A stretch of DNA of 44,657 nt from Bacteroidaceae bacterium (GTDB lineage Bacteria > Bacteroidota > Bacteroidia > Bacteroidales > Bacteroidaceae), in the NCBI GenBank assembly GCA_017517925.1, contig JAFWXS010000084.1, forward strand, positions 1 to 44,657, read 5' to 3'. The stretch's first letter is position 1. Each line of letters opens with the position of its first letter. Below the pieces are notes generated by a model that had not been told where the DNA came from, did not search any database, and saw nothing but the letters and a program-made list of their open reading frames with translations. A program made the translations under genes and the position numbers. This document shows positions 36,401-44,065 of this stretch, in pieces.

Positions 36401-36438
36401 TGCATGGTATCGGTGTGGTAGAAAAGACAAAGCAATGA
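33436..36438 (+). CDS. REC-like and PEP/pyruvate-dikinase ATP-grasp fusion protein
   Basis: 1000 residues. Residues 25-150 look like a receiver-type domain lacking the phospho-acceptor (FDLVICMPGTD). Residues 171-305 form a complete receiver: acidic pair E177/D178 in LLVEDS, acceptor D247 in GVISDVRFP, S283/S284 in IMESSES and K302 in FVDKNS. From about 430 comes a PPDK_N-type ATP-grasp domain: GEGSLGGKGRGIAFID and GPVAVRSSSLLEDSHYQPYAGVYATY (526-551). The C-terminal part has GEGRWGSSDIALGVPVEW. The phosphohistidine swivel (GGxTSH) and the PEP/pyruvate barrel of true PEP synthases are not seen. Such proteins occur in Bacteroidales, usually named PEP/pyruvate-binding proteins, and to my knowledge their function is not established. 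Residues 786-803 come from an inserted repeat. It leads a possible operon with GH5, GH92 and YjbQ. Confidence 0.85.
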   Translation: METHLKKFNPFVKDTSFVNLMARRVFNVLLVANPYDAFMLEDDGRIDEKIFEEYTRLGLRYPPRFTQVSTQEEATQALQQMRFDLVICMPGTDNSDAFDIGRGIKEHFPDTPIVVLTPFSHGITRYMERQDLSLFEYVFCWLGNTELLLSIIKLMEDKMNLDHDIREGGVQMILLVEDSIRFYSSVLPNLYKYVLEQSRAFATEALNAHQATLRMRGRPKIVLARNYEEAWQLYDKYRNNTLGVISDVRFPMREGGTKVADAGVQLLREIRACDEFLPLIMESSESDNRMWATEVGAGFVDKNSKKMNIDLRDRIEQHFGFGDLVFRDPETGAEVVRVHNLKELQDNIFTIPEDSFVYHTARNHISRWLCSRAMFPLSEFLKRITQDEYDDVLAHRQLIFDAIVRYRKMKNRGVVAEYLRGRFDRFSHFARIGEGSLGGKGRGIAFIDHILKKHAVFESIPDVEVRIPKTLVLCTDIFDRFMDDNNLYPVALSDAPDETILQAFLASSLPEELLGDIQTFCEVVTGPVAVRSSSLLEDSHYQPYAGVYATYMIPDRPDSEAMARHIADAIKGVYASVYYSGSKAYMNATSNVIDQEKMAIILQEVVGDKHGTHFYPHCSGVARSINFYPVGEETADEGVVNLALGLGKHIVDGGKSLRVSPAHPAHVIQTSEPQLALKETQSTFLALDLAAANKPVSKDETFDLVRLTVREAEADGTLDWIASTYVRDDDMIYDTPHMRGRKLVTFAGVLRYDAFPLAKIVQLVLQYGANEMRRPVEVEFAARFGQQSTVNSQQSDGNSQLKGIFYPLQIRPIVSARECIDEDLTTVPEAQRLLYSTRSLGNGIITDVHDIIYLKEGAFSMPANRTIAEEIRNLNRSFAEQGTGYILAGEGRWGSSDIALGVPVEWADISAVRLIAELSTDGRHIEPSQGTHFFQNLTSFGVGYLTIDGGTSREVFDRAWLDTQSAVWESSLVRHVHSDTSFTIKMDGLHGIGVVEKTKQ
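35788..35844. repeat. CAACAGT low-complexity cassette inside the REC/ATP-grasp gene
   Basis: Contains CAACAGTCAACAGTCAACAG followed by CCAACAGTCTGATGGTAATT and CTCAATTAAAA. It encodes QQSTVNSQQSDGNSQLK in frame. The reverse complement (TTGACTGTTGACTG..) is of a type I recall from Bacteroidales intergenic DNA. Confidence 0.65.
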
Positions 36439-36467
36439 TTATTCCACATATCTTATAAGAAAACATT

Positions 36468-37790
36468 ATGTCCACAAGAACAACTATAATTACTTTTCTA
36501 TGTCTTTGTTCGACCCTGTTCTCCGGATGCAAGCACAAGGAGAATACCGCACAATTCATTACTACAGAAGGCACACAATTCATTAAGCAAGGAGTCCCCT
36601 ACACCTTCATCGGATGCAACATTTGGTATGCCTCCATACTGGGTTCTACGGGACAGGAAGGCGACCGCGAGCGCTTGTGCCGCGAGCTCGACGAACTAAA
36701 GGCTTTGGGCGTGACCAATGTGCGCATACTCACCGGCCCCGATGCGGGCAGCGACCATGCCAACCCCGCCAAGCCCTATTTGCAATCAGCACCGGGCGTA
36801 CTCAATGACACCATACTCGAAGGATTGGACTTCACTATCGCCGAGTTGGAAAAACGCGACATGGAAGCCGTCATCTACCTCAACAACGCTTGGGACTGGA
36901 GCGGAGGCTACGGATTCTACCTCAAGGAATGTGGCTATGGTGACTCGCCCAATGCCAACATCGAGGGTGGCTATGACCGCTACATGGACTACTGCGCCAA
37001 CTTTTCGCGCGACACCGTAGCACAGGAGCTTTATTATAGGTATATAGAACAAATCGTTTCGCGCCGCAACACCGTCACCGGACGACTCTACAAGAATGAA
37101 CCCGCCATCATGGCCTGGCAATTGTGCAACGAGCCGCGCCCCTTTGCCAAAGACAACAAGGAGTCATTCGCTCAATGGATAGCCCGCGCAGCAGCACTCA
37201 TCAAACGCATCGACCCGAACCATCTGGTATCGACTGGCAGTGAAGGGAGCGTGGGGTGCGAAGGCGACATCGAACTCTACAAACGCATTCATGCCGACCC
37301 TAACATCGACTACCTGACCATACACATCTGGCCCGTGAACTGGGGATGGGCATCGCGCCAAGACCCAGACAAGGACATTGAAAATGCCTGCATGAAAACT
37401 AACCAATACATAGTAGCCCATTCCAGAGTGGCCACCCAACTGGACAAACCGATGGTCATCGAGGAGTTCGGATTTCCACGCCAAGGCAATCAGGCAGGAT
37501 TGGACATTCCCACAGATAGCCGCGACAAATACTACCGGCATGTCTTCAGACACTTGGAAATCAGCATAATGGACCGCAGTCCCATCGTAGGCTGCAATTT
37601 CTGGGGATGGAGCGGCACAGGACGTCCCCGCGATCTCGTGTGGCAAGCAGGAGATGACTACTTGTGTGACCCACCACACGAACCGCAAGGATGGTATTCG
37701 GTATTCGATTGCGACAGCACCACCATAAAGAATATCAAGAGTGTGGCAGAAAGAGTAAAAGATATCAGGAACGATCTAAACCCCAGATAA
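36468..37790 (+). CDS. GH5 (subfamily 7-like) endo-beta-1,4-mannanase lipoprotein
   Basis: 440 residues. The lipoprotein signal ends LFSGC with lipidation at Cys21. It is a TIM-barrel glycoside hydrolase: GCNIWYASILGS, LGVTNVRILTG, VIYLNNAWDWSGG, the acid/base Glu222 in WQLCNEPRP, YLTIHIWPVNWGW (typical of mannanases) and the nucleophile Glu333 in VIEEFGFPR. It ends with GCNFWGWSGTGRP and a barrel-closing helix. Predicted to cleave beta-mannan or related glucomannan at the cell surface. It starts 29 bp after the REC/ATP-grasp gene, and the GH92 gene follows 31 bp later. Confidence 0.92.
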   Translation: MSTRTTIITFLCLCSTLFSGCKHKENTAQFITTEGTQFIKQGVPYTFIGCNIWYASILGSTGQEGDRERLCRELDELKALGVTNVRILTGPDAGSDHANPAKPYLQSAPGVLNDTILEGLDFTIAELEKRDMEAVIYLNNAWDWSGGYGFYLKECGYGDSPNANIEGGYDRYMDYCANFSRDTVAQELYYRYIEQIVSRRNTVTGRLYKNEPAIMAWQLCNEPRPFAKDNKESFAQWIARAAALIKRIDPNHLVSTGSEGSVGCEGDIELYKRIHADPNIDYLTIHIWPVNWGWASRQDPDKDIENACMKTNQYIVAHSRVATQLDKPMVIEEFGFPRQGNQAGLDIPTDSRDKYYRHVFRHLEISIMDRSPIVGCNFWGWSGTGRPRDLVWQAGDDYLCDPPHEPQGWYSVFDCDSTTIKNIKSVAERVKDIRNDLNPR

Positions 37791-37821
37791 ACCGTACAAA
37801 CCACCTGAGAGCCCTATCCAT

Positions 37822-40059
37822 ATGCGTACCACCCTACTTTCCCTGCTGCTACTGAGCAGCCTCGCAATATCAGGCCAGCGTGTTACCAATAAAGTCAACC
37901 CCTTCATCGGTACCACCAACTACGGCACCACACATCCCGGAGCAGTGACACCCAATGGGATGATGTCGGTAGTGCCTTTCAATGTCATGGGATCGGACCT
38001 CAATATCTACGACAAGGACAATCGTTGGTGGTCGGCCCCCTATGAGCACACCAACAAGTACTTTACCGGTTATGCCCACGTCGCATTGAGCGGTGTGGGA
38101 TGTCCCGAAGCATCATCGTTGCTGGTGATGCCCACCTCAGGAACACTCGATGTAGACTATCTCAACTATGGCTCAGAGTATACAGACGAGAAGGCCTCGC
38201 CCGGCTATTACACCAACCGTCTCACCAAGTATGGCATCACCACCGAAGTGACCGCCACACCGCGTACCTCGTGTGAACGCTACACTTTCCCTGAAGGAGA
38301 AGGCCACATACTCCTCAACCTCGGACAGGGGCTCACCAATGAATGCGGAGCCATGGTACGCCGCGTTAGCAGCACCGAAGTAGAGGGCATGAAACTTATG
38401 GGCACTTTCTGCTACACCACACAAGCGGTATTTCCCATCTACTTCGTACTACGTGTATCCCACGAACCCTCTACATCAGGCCCATGGAAATATCAGCCCG
38501 AGCTACAAGGTGTGGAGGCCGCATGGACTCCCGACGATGGCACCTACAAGCTATACGAGAACTACCACCGCGAAATAGCAGGTGACAACATCGGATACCA
38601 CTTCAGCTACGATGACCTGGCCGAAGGCGAACAGATAACCGTACAGATGGGCGTATCGTTCGTCTCCATGGAGAATGCCCGCAAGAACCTCGAAGCCGAG
38701 CAGCAGAGCAAGGACTTTGACCGCATACATGCCGATGCCGTGGCCCAGTGGGAGAACGACCTGGGACGCATACGCATCGAAGGGGGTACGCCCGACCAGC
38801 AAACGGTATTCTACACCGCACTATACCACGCACTCATACATCCGAGCATCATCAATGATGTCAATGGTGAATATCCCAAGATGGAGAGCGAAGAAACAGG
38901 AAAGGCCGACAATATACGTTACTCGGTGTTCTCCTTGTGGGATACCTATCGCAATCTGCACCCCCTGCTCACGCTTGTCTATCCCGAACGACAGACCGAT
39001 ATGCTACGTACATTTGTAGGCATGTACGACGACTGGGGATGGTTACCGCGATGGGAACTCTTCGGACGTGAGACCTACACCATGGCAGGCGATCCTGCCG
39101 CTGTCGTCATCGCCGACAGTTGGGTGAAGGGGTTGCGCGACTTTGACATTCACACAGCCTACGAAGCCATGCTCAAATCGGCCACGACAGACGGCCAGCA
39201 CAACCCCATACGCCCCGATATAGATCCTTATGTCAATAAAGGATATATCCCTGTCGGATATTTCCAAAACGATCTCTCCGGTGACAATTCGGTATCACAC
39301 GCTTTAGAGTACTGTATGGCCGACTTTGCCATTGCCCAACTGGCCGACTCACTGGGTGACAAGGCACGTGCCAAGGAGTTCATGCGGCGCGCACAGAGCT
39401 ACCGCCGCTACTACAACAAGGAGTACGGCACCCTGCGTCCCCTCACTGTAGATGGAGAGTTTCTGAGCGATTTTGACCCTGCCACGGGCAAGCACTTCGA
39501 GAACGTACCGGGATTTCACGAAGGTTCTGCATGGGCCTACACCTTTGCCGTGCCCCACGACATAGAGGGTCTCACCCGGCTCATGGGCGGGAAGCAACGC
39601 TTTGTACACAGTCTGCAGAGCGTGTTTGACAACAACTACTACGACCCTGCCAATGAACCCGACATCGCCTACCCCTACCTCTTCAGCCGCTTCAAGGGCG
39701 AGGAGTGGCGCACACAGCGTGAGGTACGCCGTCTGCTCGACACTTACTACCTGAACGCCACCCACGGTATTCCTGGCAATGATGATACAGGCACCATGTC
39801 AGCTTGGGCCGTCTTCTCCATGATGGGCCTCTACCCCGACTGCCCAGCCACGCCCTACTACACCCTCACCACGCCTACTTTTGATAAGATAAGCATCCAT
39901 ACAGCGCAAGGCACAACTACTCTCCTCACTCATCGTGCCGACAGCACTCATCTCTATATAGACCGAATCAGTCTCAATGGCAAACGATGCGACTACCGTA
40001 TCAGTCATAGCGAGCTCACAGGAAGTACGATAGAGATAACGACAACCAACAGAAAATAA
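37822..40059 (+). CDS. GH92 alpha-mannosidase
   Basis: 745 residues with a signal peptide (MRTTLLSLLLLSSLAISGQ). GH92 hallmarks: VNPFIGTTNYGTTHPGAVTPNGM near the start, GYAHVALSGVGCP, the central region SLWDTYRNLHPLLTLVYPE (around residue 372), GWLPRWELFGRETYTMAGDPAAVVIAD, and the C-terminal catalytic segment GIPGNDDTGTMSAWAVFSMMGLYP. GH92 enzymes are calcium-dependent exo-alpha-mannosidases (often alpha-1,2) acting on host N-glycans or yeast mannan. It is likely periplasmic. Paired with the GH5 gene upstream and only 13 bp from yjbQ, it is probably in the same transcript. Confidence 0.94.
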   Translation: MRTTLLSLLLLSSLAISGQRVTNKVNPFIGTTNYGTTHPGAVTPNGMMSVVPFNVMGSDLNIYDKDNRWWSAPYEHTNKYFTGYAHVALSGVGCPEASSLLVMPTSGTLDVDYLNYGSEYTDEKASPGYYTNRLTKYGITTEVTATPRTSCERYTFPEGEGHILLNLGQGLTNECGAMVRRVSSTEVEGMKLMGTFCYTTQAVFPIYFVLRVSHEPSTSGPWKYQPELQGVEAAWTPDDGTYKLYENYHREIAGDNIGYHFSYDDLAEGEQITVQMGVSFVSMENARKNLEAEQQSKDFDRIHADAVAQWENDLGRIRIEGGTPDQQTVFYTALYHALIHPSIINDVNGEYPKMESEETGKADNIRYSVFSLWDTYRNLHPLLTLVYPERQTDMLRTFVGMYDDWGWLPRWELFGRETYTMAGDPAAVVIADSWVKGLRDFDIHTAYEAMLKSATTDGQHNPIRPDIDPYVNKGYIPVGYFQNDLSGDNSVSHALEYCMADFAIAQLADSLGDKARAKEFMRRAQSYRRYYNKEYGTLRPLTVDGEFLSDFDPATGKHFENVPGFHEGSAWAYTFAVPHDIEGLTRLMGGKQRFVHSLQSVFDNNYYDPANEPDIAYPYLFSRFKGEEWRTQREVRRLLDTYYLNATHGIPGNDDTGTMSAWAVFSMMGLYPDCPATPYYTLTTPTFDKISIHTAQGTTTLLTHRADSTHLYIDRISLNGKRCDYRISHSELTGSTIEITTTNRK

Positions 40060-40072
40060 AGAAAGCCTAACA

Positions 40073-40486
40073 ATGATACGCCAGACCACCTTTCACCTCG
40101 CCTCCAAGCGCCGCGGTTGTCATTTGGTAACCCGCGAGATACTGGGGCATCTGCCTGCTCCCCTACCCCAGACAGGACTGCTCAACCTTTTCGTACAGCA
40201 CACCTCATGTGCCCTATCCATCAACGAAAATGCCGATCCCGATGTACGTACCGACCTTAGCCGCATCATGGACCGTCTTATCAAGGAAAACGAGTCCTAC
40301 TACACCCACATTATGGAAGGGGCCGACGATATGCCGGCCCATGCTAAGTGCTCTCTCTTCGGAGCATCACTCACCATCCCCATCACCAACGGCAGACTCA
40401 ACCTCGACACCTGGCAGGGTATCTACCTCTGCGAATTCCGCAACTATGGAGGTGAACGCCGTATCGTGGCTACGGTGTATGAGTAA
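40073..40486 (+). CDS. yjbQ: YjbQ-family protein (UPF0047)
   Basis: 137 residues, the family norm. Conserved motifs are LLNLFVQHTSCALSINENADPDVRTDL (histidine/glutamate active-site region), HIMEGADDMPAHAKCSLFGASLTIPI, and GRLNLDTWQGIYLCEFRNYGGERRIVATVYE at the end. YjbQ homologs have been reported to have weak thiamine phosphate synthase activity; the physiological role is uncertain. It is cytosolic. The stop codon directly abuts the stop of the convergent GH29 gene, leaving no room for a terminator between them. Confidence 0.92.
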   Translation: MIRQTTFHLASKRRGCHLVTREILGHLPAPLPQTGLLNLFVQHTSCALSINENADPDVRTDLSRIMDRLIKENESYYTHIMEGADDMPAHAKCSLFGASLTIPITNGRLNLDTWQGIYLCEFRNYGGERRIVATVYE

Positions 40487-41812
40487 TCAGTCACGCAAAT
40501 TGAGTTCCACGATATAATCCGTCCCCGAGGGCACCTCATCGAAGAAGATAGTCACACCCTCCTTCGAACGTTTTGTCTTCAACGGCTGCTTGGTATCGAA
40601 TACGAACGCCTCTTTTACCTTACTTTGAATGGGTAAAAGGAGTTCCTTGGCCCCAAGGTCGAAGATATGCACGAAGAGACGATTGCCCTTGCGTGTAGTC
40701 ACACCCCATTCCTGAGCGGGCACATCACCGGCAACAGTACCATATATGGTTTCTCCATAACGACTTGTCCACTCACCTAATGCCCTGAGGCGGTCTATAG
40801 CCGCAGCCGGGAGTTCGCCATTAGGCTGGGGTCCTATGTTGAGCAAGAGGTTTGCCCCCTTACCCGAAGTGCTCACAAGGTAACGTATCAATGTCTCGGC
40901 ACTCTTGTAGTTCTGGTCTATAATCTTATATCCCCACATGCCGTTCATCGTCTGGCATGTCTCCAGCGGCAGTCGGCTGACATCCTGCCCCGAGAGTCCG
41001 GCCTTGTTTTCACCGGGGAGGTCACGTTCGAAAATCTGTATATCCTCACCTTCCACGGGTGTCTGATGGTGGTTGTTCCCCACGAGACATGCCGGTTGCA
41101 GGCGATGGATAAGTGCATATTGCTCTTCGAGTTGCCAGTCGAAAGGTATGGAGTCCTGGTCATGATCCCACATTCCGTCAAACCATATCGCACCTATCTC
41201 TCCATAGTAAGTAAGCAGTTCGGTGAGCTGACGGTTCATGAAAGCATAGTACGCGGGCCAGTTGGATTTCTGGGGCTCCTTGCCTGTACCGCGTCCCGTA
41301 CGTCCTGCAGGGTAGTCGTCGCGTGTCCAGTCGATATGCGAATAGTAGAAATGCAGTTTGATACCCTGCCAGTGACACTCATCGGCCAGTTCCTTGATGA
41401 CATCGCGCTTGAAAGGGGTTGCATCCACAATATTGTATTTCGACTGGTCGGTATCCCACATCGAGAATCCATCGTGATGGCGCGAAGTGAAGCAGATATA
41501 CTTGGCTCCAGCCGCCTTGATAGCACTCACCCACTCCTTGGCATCAAAGTTGGCAGGATAGAATGCCGATGCCGCCTTGGCATACTCCTTATTATCAATA
41601 TTGGCATTGGTCATGTACCACTCGCCTTGAGCAAACATGCTGTATATGCCCCAATGGATAAAGATGCCCAACTTGCTGTCGGCAAACTCCTTCCGCGCCT
41701 TGAGATTCTCCGGTGTTGGCACATATGCCTTCGGATTCTGTGCCATTGCGTGCCATGCAACCCAAACTGTTAATATGACGACAAACACCTTCTTATTCAT
41801 TACGTTGTTCAT
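40487..41812 (-). CDS. GH29 alpha-L-fucosidase
   Basis: 441 residues from the ATG at 41812. A further upstream ATG at 41833 overlaps a TACCTTGC box that looks like the promoter, and a third at 41800 is also possible. A signal peptide (KKVFVVILTVWVAWHAMAQ) is followed by GH29 motifs: FADSKLGIFIHWGIYSMFAQGEWYM, YICFTSRHHDGFSMWDT (His-His), HFYYSHIDWTRDDYP, the nucleophile aspartate in IGAIWFDGMWDHD, and SGKGANLLLNIGPQPNGELP. A beta-sandwich follows to VELNLRD. It releases L-fucose from host glycans such as mucin or milk oligosaccharides. Linkage preference is not predictable. Confidence 0.94.
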   Translation of the reverse strand: MNNVMNKKVFVVILTVWVAWHAMAQNPKAYVPTPENLKARKEFADSKLGIFIHWGIYSMFAQGEWYMTNANIDNKEYAKAASAFYPANFDAKEWVSAIKAAGAKYICFTSRHHDGFSMWDTDQSKYNIVDATPFKRDVIKELADECHWQGIKLHFYYSHIDWTRDDYPAGRTGRGTGKEPQKSNWPAYYAFMNRQLTELLTYYGEIGAIWFDGMWDHDQDSIPFDWQLEEQYALIHRLQPACLVGNNHHQTPVEGEDIQIFERDLPGENKAGLSGQDVSRLPLETCQTMNGMWGYKIIDQNYKSAETLIRYLVSTSGKGANLLLNIGPQPNGELPAAAIDRLRALGEWTSRYGETIYGTVAGDVPAQEWGVTTRKGNRLFVHIFDLGAKELLLPIQSKVKEAFVFDTKQPLKTKRSKEGVTIFFDEVPSGTDYIVELNLRD

Positions 41813-41959
41813 AATATCATTTTTGTGGTGCAAGGTACAAAGATTTTTTTATATCCGCAAGGTTTTACCCATAGAACACACTTTGAAGATAAAATCAACA
41901 AAAGAATCCTCATCAATACAAGATAACATAAAACCAAACAACTTTTTCTTCCACACATC

Positions 41960-41990
41960 TTTCACCATTTCAAATAAATCACTACTTTTG
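41960..41990 (+). promoter_or_regulatory. Promoter of the TRIC-hemW pair
   Basis: TTTC (41960-41963, imperfect -33), a 19-bp spacer and TACTTTTG (41983-41990), 40 bp before the start codon. Confidence 0.6.
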
Positions 41991-42029
41991 CAGCCAACGT
42001 TAAAAAAACGAAAAACAAACACATAGAAT

Positions 42030-42659
42030 ATGATGCAGATTTCATTCGTTGACATTATTGAATTCATCGGCACCTTTGCCTTTGCCATCTCCGGCATCCG
42101 CCTGGCCTCTGCCAAGCAGTTCGACCTCTTCGGAGCCTACGTGGTAGGTCTCGTGACCGCTATCGGCGGCGGTACCATCCGCGATGTGCTGCTCGATGTC
42201 ACCCCCTTCTGGATGACCGACACCATCTACCTCATCATCACCGCCTTTGCCTTGCTGTGGGTGATGGTATTCAGCAAATACCTGGTGAAGATGAACAACA
42301 CCATCTTCCTCTTCGACGCCATCGGCCTGGCGCTCTTCGCTGTGGTAGGTATACAGAAGACACTCGATGCAGGCTATCCGCTGTGGGTAGCCACCATCAT
42401 GGGTACCTTCACCGGTGCCGCGGGCGGTGTGCTGCGCGACGTGTTCATCAATGAGATACCCCTTATCTTCCGTAAGGACATCTACGCCATGGCCTGCGTG
42501 ATGGGCGGCTTTGCCTACTGGATATGCGGACGAATAGGTTGCGACTCCATCGTGACACAAGTTACGTGCGGTGTATGTGTATTCCTCACTCGTGTACTGG
42601 CAGTGAAGTTCCACGTCAGCCTGCCTACACTGAAGGGTGAGGAGGAGCACCATAAATAA
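42030..42659 (+). CDS. Trimeric intracellular cation channel/glycine transporter-type membrane protein (UPF0126)
   Basis: 209 residues with seven hydrophobic helices in two homologous halves. Each half carries the family signature: AIGGGTIRDVLLDVTPFW (about 45-62) and GAAGGVLRDVFINEIPLIF (about 130-150). These halves match the UPF0126/TRIC domain. Bacterial members have been described as cation channels or, in newer naming, glycine transporters. The substrate is not decidable here. The stop overlaps the hemW start by one base (TAATG), so the two are translated together. Confidence 0.9.
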   Translation: MMQISFVDIIEFIGTFAFAISGIRLASAKQFDLFGAYVVGLVTAIGGGTIRDVLLDVTPFWMTDTIYLIITAFALLWVMVFSKYLVKMNNTIFLFDAIGLALFAVVGIQKTLDAGYPLWVATIMGTFTGAAGGVLRDVFINEIPLIFRKDIYAMACVMGGFAYWICGRIGCDSIVTQVTCGVCVFLTRVLAVKFHVSLPTLKGEEEHHK

Positions 42660-43789
42660 TGGCAGGAATCTACATCCACGTCCCTTTCTGCCAGAGTAGA
42701 TGCGCCTATTGCGACTTCTACTCCACTACCCTACTCACCCATCGCGAAGCCTATGTCGATGCCGTATGCCGTGAGTTGCAGCACCGCCTGCCCGAGCTGA
42801 AAGGCGAAGCGGTGAAGACCATCTATTTCGGTGGCGGCACACCGTCGACATTGACAATCAAGGAGTTGAGGAGAATATTGGAGTACATCTTTCAACTTTC
42901 ATCTTTCAGCTCTCAACTCGAAGAGATTACCCTCGAAGCCAACCCCGACGACCTCACCGAAAAGTATGTAGAGGATCTGCGCACCCTGCCCATCAACCGT
43001 GTGAGCCTCGGCATACAGTCGTTTCACGACCGTACACTGCGCCTCGTGGGCCGTCGCCACACCGCACAGGAGGCCATCGATGCCGTGCGTCGCTTGCAGC
43101 AAGCAGGGCTCACCAACATCAGCATCGACCTCATCTACGGGCTCCCCAGCGAGACACTCGACGACTGGGCCTACAGCCTCGACCAAGCCATAGCCCTCGG
43201 CGTGAAGCACATCTCGGCCTACCACCTCACCTATGAGGAGGGCACCCACCTATGGCGTATGCAGGAGCAAGGCTTGGTGTCGCCCATCGACGAGGAGCAG
43301 AGCGTACGTTCCTTCGAACTACTGCGAGAGAAACTGCTCGCCACAGGCTACGAGCACTACGAGATATCCAACTTTGCCCTACCCGGCTACCACTCGCGCC
43401 ACAACAGCAGCTACTGGCAAGGCATTATATATATAGGTATAGGACCAGGCGCACACTCCTATGACGGATACAACCGCCGTTGGAACCTCGGCAACCTCAC
43501 CGACTACATTGCCACACCGCAAGACGCAGATGTACCCCACGAGGTGGAGCACCTCACCACCGACGAGCGGTACGACGAGCGCGTCATCACAGAGCTGCGC
43601 ACGGCACAAGGCATCAACCTCAACACCTTGAAAGCCGACCTCGGCGAACGCTACCACACCCACTGCCTACATGCCGCCACCCCCTACATCCATCGAGGGC
43701 AACTTATCCACACCGCCGACGAATACCTACGGCTAACCCCCGACAGCATCTTCGTGAGCAATGCCGTGATGCGCGATTTGCTATGGTAG
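42659..43789 (+). CDS. hemW: HemW (HemN-like) radical SAM haem chaperone
   Basis: 376 residues. The radical SAM cluster is Cys11-x3-Cys15-x2-Cys18 (HVPFCQSRCAYCDFYS). The 4Fe-4S/SAM domain follows with TIYFGGGTPSTL, LEANPDDL, INRVSLGIQSFHDRTLRLVGR and ISIDLIYGLPSETLDDW. A C-terminal HemN-type domain has YEISNFALPGYHSRHNSSYW and GIGPGAHSYDG. The short cysteine motif lacks the extra cysteine of HemN, so HemW (haem insertion) rather than coproporphyrinogen oxidase is likely. Residues about 77-87 derive from a CTTTCAA-type repeat. Confidence 0.93.
   Translation: MAGIYIHVPFCQSRCAYCDFYSTTLLTHREAYVDAVCRELQHRLPELKGEAVKTIYFGGGTPSTLTIKELRRILEYIFQLSSFSSQLEEITLEANPDDLTEKYVEDLRTLPINRVSLGIQSFHDRTLRLVGRRHTAQEAIDAVRRLQQAGLTNISIDLIYGLPSETLDDWAYSLDQAIALGVKHISAYHLTYEEGTHLWRMQEQGLVSPIDEEQSVRSFELLREKLLATGYEHYEISNFALPGYHSRHNSSYWQGIIYIGIGPGAHSYDGYNRRWNLGNLTDYIATPQDADVPHEVEHLTTDERYDERVITELRTAQGINLNTLKADLGERYHTHCLHAATPYIHRGQLIHTADEYLRLTPDSIFVSNAVMRDLLW
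42889..42919. repeat. CTTTCAACTTTC low-complexity cassette inside hemW
   Basis: Contains CTTTCAACTTTCATCTTTCA followed by GCTCTCAACTC, encoding FQLSSFSSQL in frame between a helix and the next strand of the radical SAM domain. Confidence 0.65.
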
Positions 43790-43874
43790 CTAACCCCGTG
43801 GCTACGTTCTTTCCTTTAGTGTCCGCAGCATCCGTTGTATACCTGAATTCGGTATATCCATTCTCCGTGAAGGG

Positions 43875-43908
43875 TCTACCCGATTTTGAGAATGGGTAGA
43901 ATCATTTT
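43875..43908 (+). terminator. Terminator after hemW
   Basis: 7-bp stem TCTACCC/GGGTAGA with a 12-nt loop, followed by ATCATTTTTACG, 85 bp downstream of the hemW stop. Confidence 0.6.
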
Positions 43909-43929
43909 TACGAAGGTTCACCCGATTTA

Positions 43930-44027
43930 TCGCAGGTTCTGTAGCACATTATCGCACCTGCTCCGAGGATTTTTCTCAGGTGCGATAACTCTCGGGAGAG
44001 CCTGCGAAAAATAAAGTTTGCTTTATT
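43930..44027. repeat. Nested palindromes upstream of the right-end RNA
   Basis: Outer stem TCGCAGG (43930-43936)/CCTGCGA (44001-44007). It encloses a perfect 10-bp stem ATCGCACCTG (43951-43960)/CAGGTGCGAT (43977-43986) and CTCTC-GG-GAGAG (43989-44000). AATAAAG-TTTG-CTTTATT (44010-44027) follows. No coding frame is present. Confidence 0.7.
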
Positions 44028-44028
44028 G

Positions 44029-44059
44029 TTTGCCAATTCTCAATTTATGTTTACTTTTG
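44029..44059 (+). promoter_or_regulatory. Promoter of the right-end structured RNA
   Basis: TTTG (44029-44032), a 19-bp spacer and TACTTTTG (44052-44059), an exact fit to the Bacteroidetes consensus. Predicted transcription start about 44065. Confidence 0.8.
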
Positions 44060-44065
44060 CAATGT

